This document shows, piece after piece, positions 8,966 through 17,189 of a stretch of 64,000 nt of DNA. How positions within the stretch are numbered: position 1 is the first letter of the stretch; each line of letters starts with the position of its first letter. The stretch comes from Saccharibacillus endophyticus (lineage in GTDB: Bacteria; Bacillota; Bacilli; Paenibacillales; Paenibacillaceae). A program made the position numbers and the translations under genes. Where the stretch lies: the NCBI RefSeq assembly GCF_013185185.1, contig NZ_JAAZWE010000001.1, positions 434,001 to 498,000 on the forward strand. The letters are read 5' to 3'. The notes below the pieces were generated by a model. It saw only the letters and a program-made list of their open reading frames with translations. It ran no database searches and had not been told where the DNA came from.

Positions 8966-9898
8966 ATGGGCACTCCGGCTTCGACGGCGGGGCTTCGCGT
9001 TAAAAGCAAGACCCGCCGCAAAAGATCCAATGCGAATTCGTTCGCTTTACTTTTCATCCTGCCTTCTTTGATCCTGTATACGCTGTTCGTCATCGTGCCG
9101 ACGCTCGGCAGCGTGTACTTGAGTTTTACGTCCTGGGACGGTATTAGCGAAGATGTCCGGTTTATCGGATTGGCCAACTTCGCGGAGATTTTTCAAAGCC
9201 CCCGGGTGCACAACGCGTTAAAAAATACGCTGGTGCTCACGATAAGCCTGGTGCTGCTGGAGAACATCGCGGCGATCGCCATGGCGCTGATGGTCGATCG
9301 GGTGCGTTGGTTCAAAAACCTGTTCCGCAGCCTGTTCTACTTCCCGACGCTGCTCAGCGGAGTCGTGATGGGCTTCGTGTGGGCGATGATCCTGAATTAC
9401 AATTTCGGCGTGTTCAATCAAATCCTGAACGCGGTCGGACTCGGAAGTTGGGCGATCGACTGGCTGGGGAATCCGGATTACGCGATGATATCGATCATTT
9501 TGTCCACGGTCTGGAAAGGCGCGGGCTACTACATGATCATTTATCTGGCGGGATTGCAGGGTATTCCGACGGAGTTGTCCGAAGCGGCCAGTATCGACGG
9601 AGCGAGCGGTTGGCAGCAGTTCCGATTCATCACGTTCCCGCTGCTCGCCGGTTCGCTGACGGTCTGCATGGTACTGTCGACGATCAGCGCGCTGAAGATT
9701 TTCGATCAGATCGCGGTCATGACGGACGGAGGACCGGGCTTCGCCACCGAGACGCTGACCTATATCATCTATAAGGTCGGTTTCGGAGAGCTGCGGCAGG
9801 GCTTCGGAACGGCGCTTGCGCTTGTATTGTTCGTGCTGATCCTGATCGTCACGATCATTCAGGTTCAAATTTTGCGGAAAAGGGAGGTCCAGTACTAA
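8966..9898 (+). CDS. Sugar ABC transporter permease, MalF/UgpA type
   Basis: A 310-residue inner-membrane permease with six predicted helices. The cytoplasmic EAA loop that contacts the ATPase is seen in SEAASIDGASGWQQFRFITF, followed by PLL. The basic N-terminus (KSKTRRKRSNANSFALLF) is typical of MalF-like subunits. The ribosome site AAAGGAGGGGG is 9 bases upstream. The stop codon overlaps the next permease start by one base (TAATG), so the two subunits are translationally coupled. Confidence 0.93.
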   Translation: MGTPASTAGLRVKSKTRRKRSNANSFALLFILPSLILYTLFVIVPTLGSVYLSFTSWDGISEDVRFIGLANFAEIFQSPRVHNALKNTLVLTISLVLLENIAAIAMALMVDRVRWFKNLFRSLFYFPTLLSGVVMGFVWAMILNYNFGVFNQILNAVGLGSWAIDWLGNPDYAMISIILSTVWKGAGYYMIIYLAGLQGIPTELSEAASIDGASGWQQFRFITFPLLAGSLTVCMVLSTISALKIFDQIAVMTDGGPGFATETLTYIIYKVGFGELRQGFGTALALVLFVLILIVTIIQVQILRKREVQY

Positions 9899-10734
9899 TG
9901 AAGGAATCCACGCGCAAAAGGTTCGGGCAAACCGCGCTTTTTCTGATTACCTTACTGGTCGCCCTGCTGTTCTTTTTCCCGATCCTGTTCAACTTGATGT
10001 CCGCGTTCAAAAGCAACGGCGAGATCATGCGGGACGCAATCGCTTTTCCGACGTCGCTGTATTTGGAAAACTTCCGTTACCTGCTCACCGAGACCGAGTT
10101 TCCGCGAGCGATTCTCAACAGCCTGATTTTGACCTCGGTCTCGATCCTGCTGCAAATTTTGATCATTCCGATGGCCGGCTATGCGATCGAACGCAGGCAA
10201 GCCCGCTGGACGAATTTCATTTTCCTGTATTTCCTGGCCGGGATGATGATTCCTTTTCAGGCATACATGATTCCGTTGTTCAAAGAACTGAAGATGTTCG
10301 GTCTCTACGGAAGCTTGGCGGGGCCGATCCTGATCTATATCGCGGGAGCGGTCGGATTCGGCTGCCTGCTGTATACCAGTTTCGTCAAAGGCATTCCGAA
10401 AGAAGTCGAAGAAGCGGCGGAGATCGACGGCTGCGGACGCTACGGCATCTTTTGGAAAATCGTGTTCCCGCTGCTCGGTCCGGTCACGGCCAGCATGGTC
10501 GTCTTGAACGGTCTCGGCATCTGGAACGACTTTCTGCTGCCGATGCTGGCGCTGCCTTCGGGCGAACCCAAAACGATGGTCGTGGAAATCTACCGCTACA
10601 TCGGGGAGTTTTCGTCAAGGTGGGACATGATCTTCGCGGGTACCGCGTTATCGGTCGTTCCGGTGCTGGTCGTGTTCGTTTTCATGCAAAAGTATTTCGT
10701 CAAAGGCATCTCGTCGGGGGCGACAAAAGGTTAG
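9898..10734 (+). CDS. Sugar ABC transporter permease, MalG/UgpE type
   Basis: A 278-residue inner-membrane permease, second half of the channel. It shows the N-terminal helix LFLITLLVALLFFFPILF, the MalG-type P-x-x-x-x-x-N-F-R-Y segment, and the EAA loop EEAAEIDGCGRYGIFWKIVF. Length and order are normal. It overlaps the preceding permease by one base and is 45 bases from the GH88 gene, so the cluster is one operon. Confidence 0.93.
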   Translation: MKESTRKRFGQTALFLITLLVALLFFFPILFNLMSAFKSNGEIMRDAIAFPTSLYLENFRYLLTETEFPRAILNSLILTSVSILLQILIIPMAGYAIERRQARWTNFIFLYFLAGMMIPFQAYMIPLFKELKMFGLYGSLAGPILIYIAGAVGFGCLLYTSFVKGIPKEVEEAAEIDGCGRYGIFWKIVFPLLGPVTASMVVLNGLGIWNDFLLPMLALPSGEPKTMVVEIYRYIGEFSSRWDMIFAGTALSVVPVLVVFVFMQKYFVKGISSGATKG

Positions 10735-10779
10735 GCGGAAAAGAAAAATTCGAGGATTTGCCGCAAAGGAGCGTATGAC

Positions 10780-11922
10780 ATGCAGGAGCGATTAAACGAA
10801 AACGACCGCCGCTGGCTGGACGAAACAGCCGGCAAAATCGAGATCAAAATGAAAGCGCAAGCCGAGCGGATCGGTTCCCGGATTCCGTATATTCCGCAGA
10901 ACGGTCGATACGTCGAAGACAAAGCCGAAACGGATATATACTGGTGGACGAACGGGTTCTGGCCGGGCATGTTGTGGCAGATGTATCAAGCGACCGGCGA
11001 AGAGGCGTATCGGCAGGCGGCGGAAAAAGTCGAGGAAAAGCTGGACCGCGCGCTCGAAGGATACGAAGGATTGCATCACGACGTCGGCTTTATGTGGCTG
11101 CATTCCGCGGTAGCGAATTATAGATTGACCGGAAACCCGCGCTCGCGTACAAGAGGGCTGCATGCCGCCAATCTGCTGGCAGGCCGATATAATCCGCGCG
11201 GACGGTTCATTCGGGCGTGGAACGACGATTGCGCCGGCTGGATCATCGTCGATTGCCTGATGAATCTGCCGCTGCTATATTGGGCCGGACGCGAAACGAA
11301 CGATCCTCGGTTTGCCGAGATCGCGAAAGATCACGCGGATACGTCGCTGCGCCATCTGCTGCGTCCGGACGGTTCTTCCAACCATATCGCCGTGCTGGAC
11401 CCGACGAACGGCGGCCTGCTTGAGACGCCGGGCGGGCAGGGCTTCGAATCCGGCTCATCGTGGTCGCGAGGGCAGGCATGGGCATTATACGGGATGGCGC
11501 TCGGCTATGCGCATACAGGCGAAGAGCGGTATTTGCAGGCATCCAAGCGTACCGCGCATTATTTCCTGGCCAGCGTCGCAGCGACCGATTTCGTTCCGCT
11601 GATCGACTTTCGGGCGCCCGCCGAGCCGATCGGATTCGATACGACAGCAGGGGTTTGCGCCGCGTGCGGACTGCTGGAATTAGCCGAGATCGTAAATGAG
11701 CATGAAAAAGAGCTATACCTGCGCGGCGCGATCCGTATCCTTCAAGCGATGGATAGGCGCTACTGCGATTGGGACCCGGAACGCGATTCGATCGTTTCGC
11801 ACGGAAGCGGCTCTTATCACGGGCGCAACGATTACGAAGTGCCGATTATTTACGGGGATTATTTTTTGATCGAGGCCGTTCTGCGGTTGCAGGGCCGAGG
11901 TTTGCGAATATGGGGATTGTGA
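10780..11922 (+). CDS. Glycoside hydrolase family 88 (unsaturated glucuronyl hydrolase type)
   Basis: A 380-residue cytosolic enzyme of the (alpha/alpha)6-barrel GH88 class, which removes the unsaturated uronic acid from oligosaccharides made by polysaccharide lyases. Family marks are WWTNGFWPGMLWQMY, the HHDVGFMWLHSA segment holding a catalytic Asp, WIIVDCLMNLPLLYW with the second Asp, and SSWSRGQAWALYG. No signal peptide, as expected for an enzyme acting on imported oligosaccharides. GH105 is the nearest alternative, but the WTNGFWPG and RGQAWALYG segments favour GH88. Last gene of the transporter operon. Confidence 0.85.
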   Translation: MQERLNENDRRWLDETAGKIEIKMKAQAERIGSRIPYIPQNGRYVEDKAETDIYWWTNGFWPGMLWQMYQATGEEAYRQAAEKVEEKLDRALEGYEGLHHDVGFMWLHSAVANYRLTGNPRSRTRGLHAANLLAGRYNPRGRFIRAWNDDCAGWIIVDCLMNLPLLYWAGRETNDPRFAEIAKDHADTSLRHLLRPDGSSNHIAVLDPTNGGLLETPGGQGFESGSSWSRGQAWALYGMALGYAHTGEERYLQASKRTAHYFLASVAATDFVPLIDFRAPAEPIGFDTTAGVCAACGLLELAEIVNEHEKELYLRGAIRILQAMDRRYCDWDPERDSIVSHGSGSYHGRNDYEVPIIYGDYFLIEAVLRLQGRGLRIWGL

Positions 11923-11969
11923 ACAATTATCCAAATTTAAATACATGAATTACAGTCAATGTGAAAAAA

Positions 11970-12012
11970 AGTGCTTGAAATCACAAGTCACCTATTCAAC
12001 CCTCCCTATACT
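11970..12012 (+). promoter_or_regulatory. FNR/CRP-type site and promoter of the RIC gene
   Basis: AGTGC-TTGAAA-TCACA (11970-11985) resembles TGTGA-N6-TCACA. The -10 box TATACT (12007-12012) lies 21 bases after it, which places the site centre about 41 bases before the start of transcription, a class II activator position. The ferredoxin promoter has exactly the same spacing. Confidence 0.6.
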
Positions 12013-12085
12013 GAAAAAGAACAAGGCGCCGTGCTTAATCGCCTTACCGATCTTATCTTTTCAAGCCTATAGGGAGGCCAATCAT

Positions 12086-12790
12086 ATGACAACTGCAACC
12101 GTAAATGAAAACACTTGGGTATCCGATATCGTTAGTGAAATGCCGCGTACCGGCGATCTGTTCCGCGAACTGCGCATCGACTTCTGCTGCGGAGGGAAAA
12201 TGCCGCTTCAGCAAGCTGCGCAGGAGCGCGGACTGGATACGGCGGAAGTGCTGAGCCGCATCGAACAGATCGCTCAGGAAGAAGCACTGCGTCAGGAAAT
12301 GAAGCCGTCTTCGCTCGAACCTGATGCGCTGATTGCTCATATTCAACAAAGATATCACGCCACATTGCGCGAAGAGCTGCCCGCGTTGACGCCTTATGTG
12401 ACCAAGCTTGCCCGCGTGCACGGCGGACATCGTCCGTACCTGCTCCGCGTTCAAGAAATCTTTTCGTTGTTGAAAAAAGAACTGCTTGAGCATACCGAAG
12501 ACGAAGATCAAAACGTGTTCCCGCTGCTGGCAAGCTATTTCGCTTCGCCTTCCGCGGAAGGCGCGGAAGCGCTCAAACCCCATCTGTCTGAACTGGAAAG
12601 CGAGCATGAAGCCGCAGGCGATCTGCTCAAAGAACTGCGCGAAATCACAAGCGATTTCGTACCTCCGATGGACGCATGCGGCACGCACCGTCTGGTCCTG
12701 AACCGTCTTGCAGCATTGGAAAAGGATACGTTCGAGCATATCCATTTGGAAAACAACGTGCTGTTCGATCAGGCTCGAAAAGCGATTTAA
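12086..12790 (+). CDS. scdA: Iron-sulfur cluster repair protein RIC (ScdA/YtfE family)
   Basis: A 234-residue cytosolic di-iron protein that helps restore Fe-S clusters damaged by nitric oxide or oxidants. The N-terminal ScdA domain carries the signature RELRIDFCCGGKMPL. The hemerythrin-like C-terminal half supplies iron ligands: histidines in QQRYHATLREE, RVHGGHRP, EHTEDEDQN, LESEHEAAGD and EHIHLENNV. The start at 12086 is preferred over the upstream frame opening because of AGGGAGG 9 bases before it. An FNR-type promoter lies upstream, matching those of hcp and ferredoxin. Confidence 0.93.
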   Translation: MTTATVNENTWVSDIVSEMPRTGDLFRELRIDFCCGGKMPLQQAAQERGLDTAEVLSRIEQIAQEEALRQEMKPSSLEPDALIAHIQQRYHATLREELPALTPYVTKLARVHGGHRPYLLRVQEIFSLLKKELLEHTEDEDQNVFPLLASYFASPSAEGAEALKPHLSELESEHEAAGDLLKELREITSDFVPPMDACGTHRLVLNRLAALEKDTFEHIHLENNVLFDQARKAI

Positions 12791-12874
12791 TTAATAACGA
12801 AGCAGGTCGGTCAAGAAGGGAAGACTTTCTTACCTAGAGTACCTTTACTGGCCGCATGAATAGACGCCTAACAG

Positions 12875-12906
12875 AAAGACTCCGCGAACGCTCGCGGAGT
12901 CTTTTT
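12875..12906. terminator. Bidirectional terminator between RIC and DUF4179 genes
   Basis: GACTCCGCGA (12878-12887) pairs with TCGCGGAGTC (12892-12901); flanking AAA and TTTTTT runs serve both strands. It separates the convergent RIC and DUF4179 genes. Confidence 0.85.
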
Positions 12907-12934
12907 TCGTATGGCGATTGCAAGGGCACGCCGC

Positions 12935-14056
12935 TTATTTGTTTTTTGCCAGATCGATCTTCACTTCCAGACCTTCCAGGTAAATCTTCGCATCGCTATT
13001 CGAGTCGCTATCCCGCAAATAAGGCTTCACGACGATATGCTCGGCTTCGCTCAAATCTGCCCCGTAATTGGAAATGCTCGTCATTGTGCCGCCGTCCTGC
13101 ATGCCCTGTCCGCCTACAACATCCAGTACATTCCCTTGATCGTCCACGATTTCGTATGCGCTTGGCAGCAGCGCTTCTTCTTGCTTAACCGCAGAGGCTG
13201 TTTGGTCTTTCCATTCAAGCGTCGTGCCCAATTGCACAGTGGAAGCCGTAATATCCAAGGTATCGATGCTCAACGTATAGTGCTCGTCCTGAACCGTCGG
13301 TCCCGGATTCAGATGCAGTTCCCGTCCGTTCGCAATCCGTTCAAAAGGAACGTTAACGCTTAGCGGCTTCGCATGATTTCGCATCGTTATCGTGATTGTG
13401 CCGTCGAAGCGTTCGCCCAGTCCTTGAGCTTCTTCGGGATTGAGAGGCGAATTCATCAGCAGCGTATACGTACCGTTCCCCCGTTCGATCGGTTCTTCAT
13501 AGAAGAAACCGTTGAATTCCGGTTTGCCTTCTATATTCAGGCTGACATTTTGCATCTCTTCTTCCAGTTTGCTCGCAGTCGGAATGTCCGGAACGGTCAG
13601 GTCGACGGCAAAAGCAACACGCGTGCCGTCGAAGATCGTTTCGTTCACCTTCATGCTCGTATTTCCCGATACGGCGGTCGCTTCAACGATCGTTCCCTGA
13701 CTGCGTTCGCCAGCGGTACGCAGACCCGCATCGCCTTCGATCTTGCTGAACAGGCTGCCGATCAACGGGATCTCCCGAATCGTATCGGCCATCGCCGGAG
13801 AGACAAAGCCTGAAGCGAACAATCCGGCGGAGATCGCGACGGCGGATGCGGCAACGATAGCTGTACGGCGCAGGGGAGAGGTTCTTCGTTTGTTTGTGGA
13901 TACGGTTAGATCTGTTTGGGCAGATTCGGGATGATCCGGCAGCGAGGCATAAGCCGCATCCAAACGGGTACGTACAATTGGAGACATAGGTTTACGCTCT
14001 CCGGCTGCTTTTTTCAAATGGAAATCGAGCTGCTGCTCGGCATTAGATTGATTCAT
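12935..14056 (-). CDS. DUF4179 membrane protein, probable anti-sigma factor
   Basis: A 373-residue protein with a cytoplasmic N-terminus (about 1-60), one membrane helix (RTAIVAASAVAISAGLFASG, about 62-82) and a large extracytoplasmic domain starting ADTIREIPLIGSLFSKIEGD, the hallmark of DUF4179. Proteins of this build are encoded directly after ECF sigma factors and are presumed to hold them at the membrane. It overlaps the sigma gene by 14 bases, so the two are coupled. The signal sensed is unknown. Confidence 0.85.
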   Translation of the reverse strand: MNQSNAEQQLDFHLKKAAGERKPMSPIVRTRLDAAYASLPDHPESAQTDLTVSTNKRRTSPLRRTAIVAASAVAISAGLFASGFVSPAMADTIREIPLIGSLFSKIEGDAGLRTAGERSQGTIVEATAVSGNTSMKVNETIFDGTRVAFAVDLTVPDIPTASKLEEEMQNVSLNIEGKPEFNGFFYEEPIERGNGTYTLLMNSPLNPEEAQGLGERFDGTITITMRNHAKPLSVNVPFERIANGRELHLNPGPTVQDEHYTLSIDTLDITASTVQLGTTLEWKDQTASAVKQEEALLPSAYEIVDDQGNVLDVVGGQGMQDGGTMTSISNYGADLSEAEHIVVKPYLRDSDSNSDAKIYLEGLEVKIDLAKNK

Positions 14057-14576
14057 AGTTCATACTCCCTTTCGAATGGATTTGAAATTTCTTCATCAAC
14101 ACGGCCCGCGCCCTCATTAACCTCGTCTTAACCGCACTCTCGGTCAGTTCCAGCGTCTGTGCGACCTGCGAAATACTCATGTCTTCAAAATAATGCAGGA
14201 TGACCACGATCCGCTGCTTCTGCTCCAGTCGATCCACGGCATCCCGCATATCGACTCCGTCGTAATCATTGCCCCGAGAGGCCGTCACCGGGAACTCTGC
14301 AACGGTTACTGTCCGGCTTCGACCGCGCAGCAGCGTATTGCATTCATTAATCAGGATGCGAAACATCCAAGTTCGGAAAAACTGGGGTTCCCTCAGCGAA
14401 GCGATCGAGCGATAAGCCTTGAAGATCGCCTCCTGCATCGCATCCGCGACATCCTCTTCTTTTCTCAGCATCGACCAGGCCATATGGTATAACGCATCTT
14501 CGTTTTGCCGCATCAGTTCCACGAAAGCCTCCCGATCCCCGTCCCTGGCCCGCAGCACCAATTCTTCATTTGCCAA
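14043..14576 (-). CDS. ECF RNA polymerase sigma factor
   Basis: A 177-residue sigma-70 family protein with only regions 2 and 4. Region 2 is DALYHMAWSMLRKEEDVADAMQEA and FFRTWMFRILINECN; region 4 is LEQKQRIVVILHYFEDMSISQVAQTLELTESAVKTRLMRAR with its helix-turn-helix. The linker is short, as in the SigV/SigM-like group. It is first in a two-gene unit with the DUF4179 gene. An ECF-type promoter (TGTAACC-N16-CATCTAAT) lies directly upstream, implying autoregulation. Confidence 0.93.
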   Translation of the reverse strand: MANEELVLRARDGDREAFVELMRQNEDALYHMAWSMLRKEEDVADAMQEAIFKAYRSIASLREPQFFRTWMFRILINECNTLLRGRSRTVTVAEFPVTASRGNDYDGVDMRDAVDRLEQKQRIVVILHYFEDMSISQVAQTLELTESAVKTRLMRARAVLMKKFQIHSKGSMNYESI

Positions 14577-14608
14577 AGCGCATCTTCCTTTCTTTGTTTT
14601 GGATGAAC

Positions 14609-14639
14609 ATTAGATGGATGGATCTACCGTTCGGTTACA
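14609..14639 (-). promoter_or_regulatory. ECF-type autoregulatory promoter
   Basis: On the minus strand, TGTAACC (14639-14633) and CATCTAAT (14616-14609) are separated by 16 bases, like the TGAAAC-N16-CGTC promoters of Bacillus ECF sigma factors. The predicted transcript start is about 26 bases before the sigma ATG. Confidence 0.55.
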
Positions 14640-14690
14640 TCGAATATTCCCATAGACGCAAAAAAGTTCGGCATCCCGGCAAACCACGCA

Positions 14691-14730
14691 AAAAAGCGGC
14701 CGTTTCGCTAAAGGCGAACAGCCGCTTTTT
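14691..14730. terminator. Terminator downstream of aldehyde dehydrogenase
   Basis: AAAAAGCGGC (14691-14700) pairs with GCCGCTTTTT (14721-14730), with a second inner stem GTTTCGC/GCGAAC. A and T runs on the two sides allow either direction; the dehydrogenase on the minus strand is the likely user. The 395-bp gap 14577-14971 holds this, the ECF promoter and hairpin element copy B. Confidence 0.7.
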
Positions 14731-14791
14731 AAAAGGCAAGGTCAGCAAGGTAATCAGAAGGTTTTACGTACTTTTACTTCTAAATAGAAGG

Positions 14792-14971
14792 TCGAGCAAA
14801 TTCAACGTAGCTGGAAGCGAGAAGACGGAGAGAGAAATTCAGGTCAAGACGCCTTTGAACTTAGAAAGCCTCTTCCTTGATTTTCTCCCGGCAGCTTTCT
14901 GAGTGAGACAGCGTCTGGACCGAATTTCTCTCGGAGTCTTCTCGCTTCCCCCGCCAAAGTAAATTTCTCGA
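14792..14971. repeat. Intergenic hairpin element, copy B
   Basis: Same family as copy A. The left arm has CAACGTAGCTGGAAGCGAG and GAGAGAAATTCAG; the core has GACGCCTTTGAAC and GAGTGAGACAGCGTC; the right arm is CGAATTTCTCTCGGAG. The inner stem is AGAAAGC / GCTTTCT, different from copy A but still paired. Outermost TCGAG and CTCGA also pair. It begins at the base right after the dehydrogenase stop codon. Confidence 0.7.
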
Positions 14972-16285
14972 TCAGACGCTCCGCACCAATATCGACTTAT
15001 GATGCGAGAACGTCTCGAAGCTTTGCTTGCCGTGATACGAGCCCATGCCGCTTTCGCCGACGCCGCCGAAAGGCAGCTCGTGCGAGCTCATATGCAGCAG
15101 CGTTTCGTTCACGCAGCCGCCGCCGAAAGAGACGGTGCCCAGCACGAGATCCTGCACGGCTTGGTCGTTCGTGAACAGGTACAGCGCCAACGGCTTCGGA
15201 CGGTCGACGATTTTTTCCAATACCTCATCCAGATCGCTGTACGTCATCACCGGCAAGATCGGCCCGAAGATTTCTTCCTGCATCACGGGCGAATCCCAGT
15301 CGATGCCTTGCAGCAGCGTAGGTTCGATCATCAGCTGCTCGCGATCGGAACGGCCGCCGAGCAGCACTTCGCCATCGTTCAGGAAACGGCTGAGTCGGTC
15401 GAAGTTTTTGCCGTTAACGATATGAGGGAAGTCGGTATTTTGCATGACGTCTTCGCCGTGTTTGCTTGCAATCTCCAACCCGATCTCTTCCAGCAGCGCT
15501 TCGCGCACGTCTTCATGCACCAGCAGATAGTCCGGCGCGACGCAGGTCTGGCCCGCATTGAGGAACTTGCCGCGAACAAGGCTTTGCGCAGCTTTTTTCA
15601 AGTTGGCGTCTTTATGCACGATCGCCGGGCTTTTTCCGCCAAGCTCCAATGTCGTAGGAGTCAGATTTTCGGCGGCGGCGCGCATGACCACTTTGCCGAC
15701 CGGAGTGCTGCCTGTAAAGAAGATATAATCGAATTTCTCGCGCAGCAGCTCCGTGCTGGTCTGCACTTCGCCTTCCATCACCGCGACGAATTCATCCGGG
15801 AAGCAGTCGCGAACCAGATCGGCGCTGACTTTCGAGACGTTCGGCGTCAGCTCGGACGGCTTCAGCACGACCGTGTTACCGGCGGAGATCGCGCCGACTA
15901 CTGGGGAAAAGGCAAGCTGGAACGGATAATTCCAAGGCGCGATGACCAATGTTACGCCGTACGGTTCCGGGTGAATCGTGCTTGTGCCGTCCGGAATTTG
16001 GTCGGAAGTCGGTACGACGCGCGGCGCCATCCACTGCTCCAGACGTTCAAGCGTATAATCCAGTTCGCCGAGCACCAGCCGGATTTCGGTATGGTAGGCT
16101 TCGGCTTCGGATTTGTTCAGGTCGGCGCGAAGGGCGTCGAGGATACGCTGCTGATGCTTTTCGATTCCGAGGCGCAGGCGTTTGAGAGCATCGACCCGGT
16201 AGGCGAGGCTTTTCGTTTCACCGGTGCGGAAAAAGCGGCGCTGCCGCAGTACCAGTTCGTTCGCGCTTAAAGAGGTGGTTGTCAT
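14972..16285 (-). CDS. Aldehyde dehydrogenase, class 3 type
   Basis: A 437-residue NAD(P)-dependent enzyme that oxidises aldehydes to acids. Visible marks are the cofactor region VIAPWNYPFQL and KPSELTP, the FFTGSTPVGKVV glycine motif, the general base Glu in TLELGGKSP, the catalytic Cys in NAGQTCVAPDY and the EEIFGPILPV segment. The short length and the absence of an N-terminal extension fit the ALDH3 (YwdH-like) group. Start set at 16285: AGGAG is 8 bases upstream, while the in-frame ATG at 16321 lacks a ribosome site. Divergent from a TetR gene that probably controls it. Confidence 0.9.
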   Translation of the reverse strand: MTTTSLSANELVLRQRRFFRTGETKSLAYRVDALKRLRLGIEKHQQRILDALRADLNKSEAEAYHTEIRLVLGELDYTLERLEQWMAPRVVPTSDQIPDGTSTIHPEPYGVTLVIAPWNYPFQLAFSPVVGAISAGNTVVLKPSELTPNVSKVSADLVRDCFPDEFVAVMEGEVQTSTELLREKFDYIFFTGSTPVGKVVMRAAAENLTPTTLELGGKSPAIVHKDANLKKAAQSLVRGKFLNAGQTCVAPDYLLVHEDVREALLEEIGLEIASKHGEDVMQNTDFPHIVNGKNFDRLSRFLNDGEVLLGGRSDREQLMIEPTLLQGIDWDSPVMQEEIFGPILPVMTYSDLDEVLEKIVDRPKPLALYLFTNDQAVQDLVLGTVSFGGGCVNETLLHMSSHELPFGGVGESGMGSYHGKQSFETFSHHKSILVRSV

Positions 16286-16347
16286 GATGATCGTCTCCTG
16301 TTCATTTATGTTGGCAAACATTTAATTGATATCAACTCATAGCTCAC

Positions 16348-16376
16348 AGTATAGACGGTATGCAATTGTGCTACAA
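16348..16376 (-). promoter_or_regulatory. SigmaA promoter of aldehyde dehydrogenase
   Basis: On the minus strand TTGTAG (16376-16371) and TATACT (16353-16348) are 17 bases apart. TTGATATCAA (16325-16334) and ATGTT-N4-AACAT nearby are palindromes that could be TetR operators. Confidence 0.45.
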
Positions 16377-16460
16377 TAGCCATCAGTTCCACTATTGCGG
16401 CTTATGCCTCATTTGAGCATAAATTGGGGTCTAAATAATCGTGAAAAGAAAGGACAGAAT

Positions 16461-17069
16461 ATGCCGACTTCATCTAACCTGCCTAAAAAGCTCGATCCGA
16501 GAGTAACGCGAACAAGAAAAATGCTGCGGGATGCGCTTGTCGCGCTGCTTGAAGAGAAATCGTATGACCGGATCACGATCGCGGACATCACGGACCGCGC
16601 CACGGTGAACCGCAAAACCTTTTACCTTCATTACGAAACCAAAGACCATCTGCTGCAAAGCGTGACCGACGGCATACTGGACGAACTGTTCGGGGAAGCG
16701 AAGGCGGCGCAGCCGATTGATCTGTCGATCGACGAGATGCAGAGCTATATCGCCGGACGGATTTTTTCTTACGTAAAAAAACATCGGACGTTCTTCGAAG
16801 TGATGTTCGAACGCAAAGCCATGACGGACTTCGTGCAGTACATGAAGCGGTATTTCGCACGTTTTTACGAAGAGAAATTCGCGGATATCGACGAAAGTCG
16901 GCTCCCGGTGCAAAAAGACGTCATTGCCAGCTATATCGGTTCCGCTTATGTCGGGGTAATTCATGGATGGCTGAACGACGGGATGAGGCAGTCGCCGGAA
17001 GAGATGACGCGGCAGATGATATTACTCAACCTTCAAGGACCAATTCAAACGGTGAAAAATTCACAATAG
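16461..17069 (+). CDS. TetR-family transcriptional regulator
   Basis: A 202-residue repressor with an N-terminal helix-turn-helix (ITIADITDRATVNRKTFYLHYETKDHLL, about residues 32-60). The C-terminal domain is of the AcrR-like TetR_C type (VFARFYEEKF-like region, then IGSAYVGVIHGWLNDGM). Start at 16461, with AAAGGA 9 bases upstream. It is divergent from the aldehyde dehydrogenase, so it likely represses that gene. Its last codons and stop lie inside a 43-bp direct repeat whose other copy is at 18976, which may mark an insertion behind the gene. Confidence 0.85.
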   Translation: MPTSSNLPKKLDPRVTRTRKMLRDALVALLEEKSYDRITIADITDRATVNRKTFYLHYETKDHLLQSVTDGILDELFGEAKAAQPIDLSIDEMQSYIAGRIFSYVKKHRTFFEVMFERKAMTDFVQYMKRYFARFYEEKFADIDESRLPVQKDVIASYIGSAYVGVIHGWLNDGMRQSPEEMTRQMILLNLQGPIQTVKNSQ

Positions 17070-17095
17070 AAGATCCAAAATAAAAAGCGGAAAAA
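17053..17095. repeat. Direct repeat R1 overlapping tetR stop codon
   Basis: Begins TGAAAAATTCACAATA and matches 18976-19018 at 37 of 43 positions. It includes the last codons of the TetR gene. Together with 18976-19018 it brackets two uncharacterised genes. Confidence 0.6.
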
Positions 17096-17189
17096 TGTCT
17101 CCCGTAACGAAAATTAAGTCAGAGGCGTTTTGTGTTTATAGGGTTTGCTGCAAATTTTACCTATCATTTACCTGTCTAAGGAGGACTTT

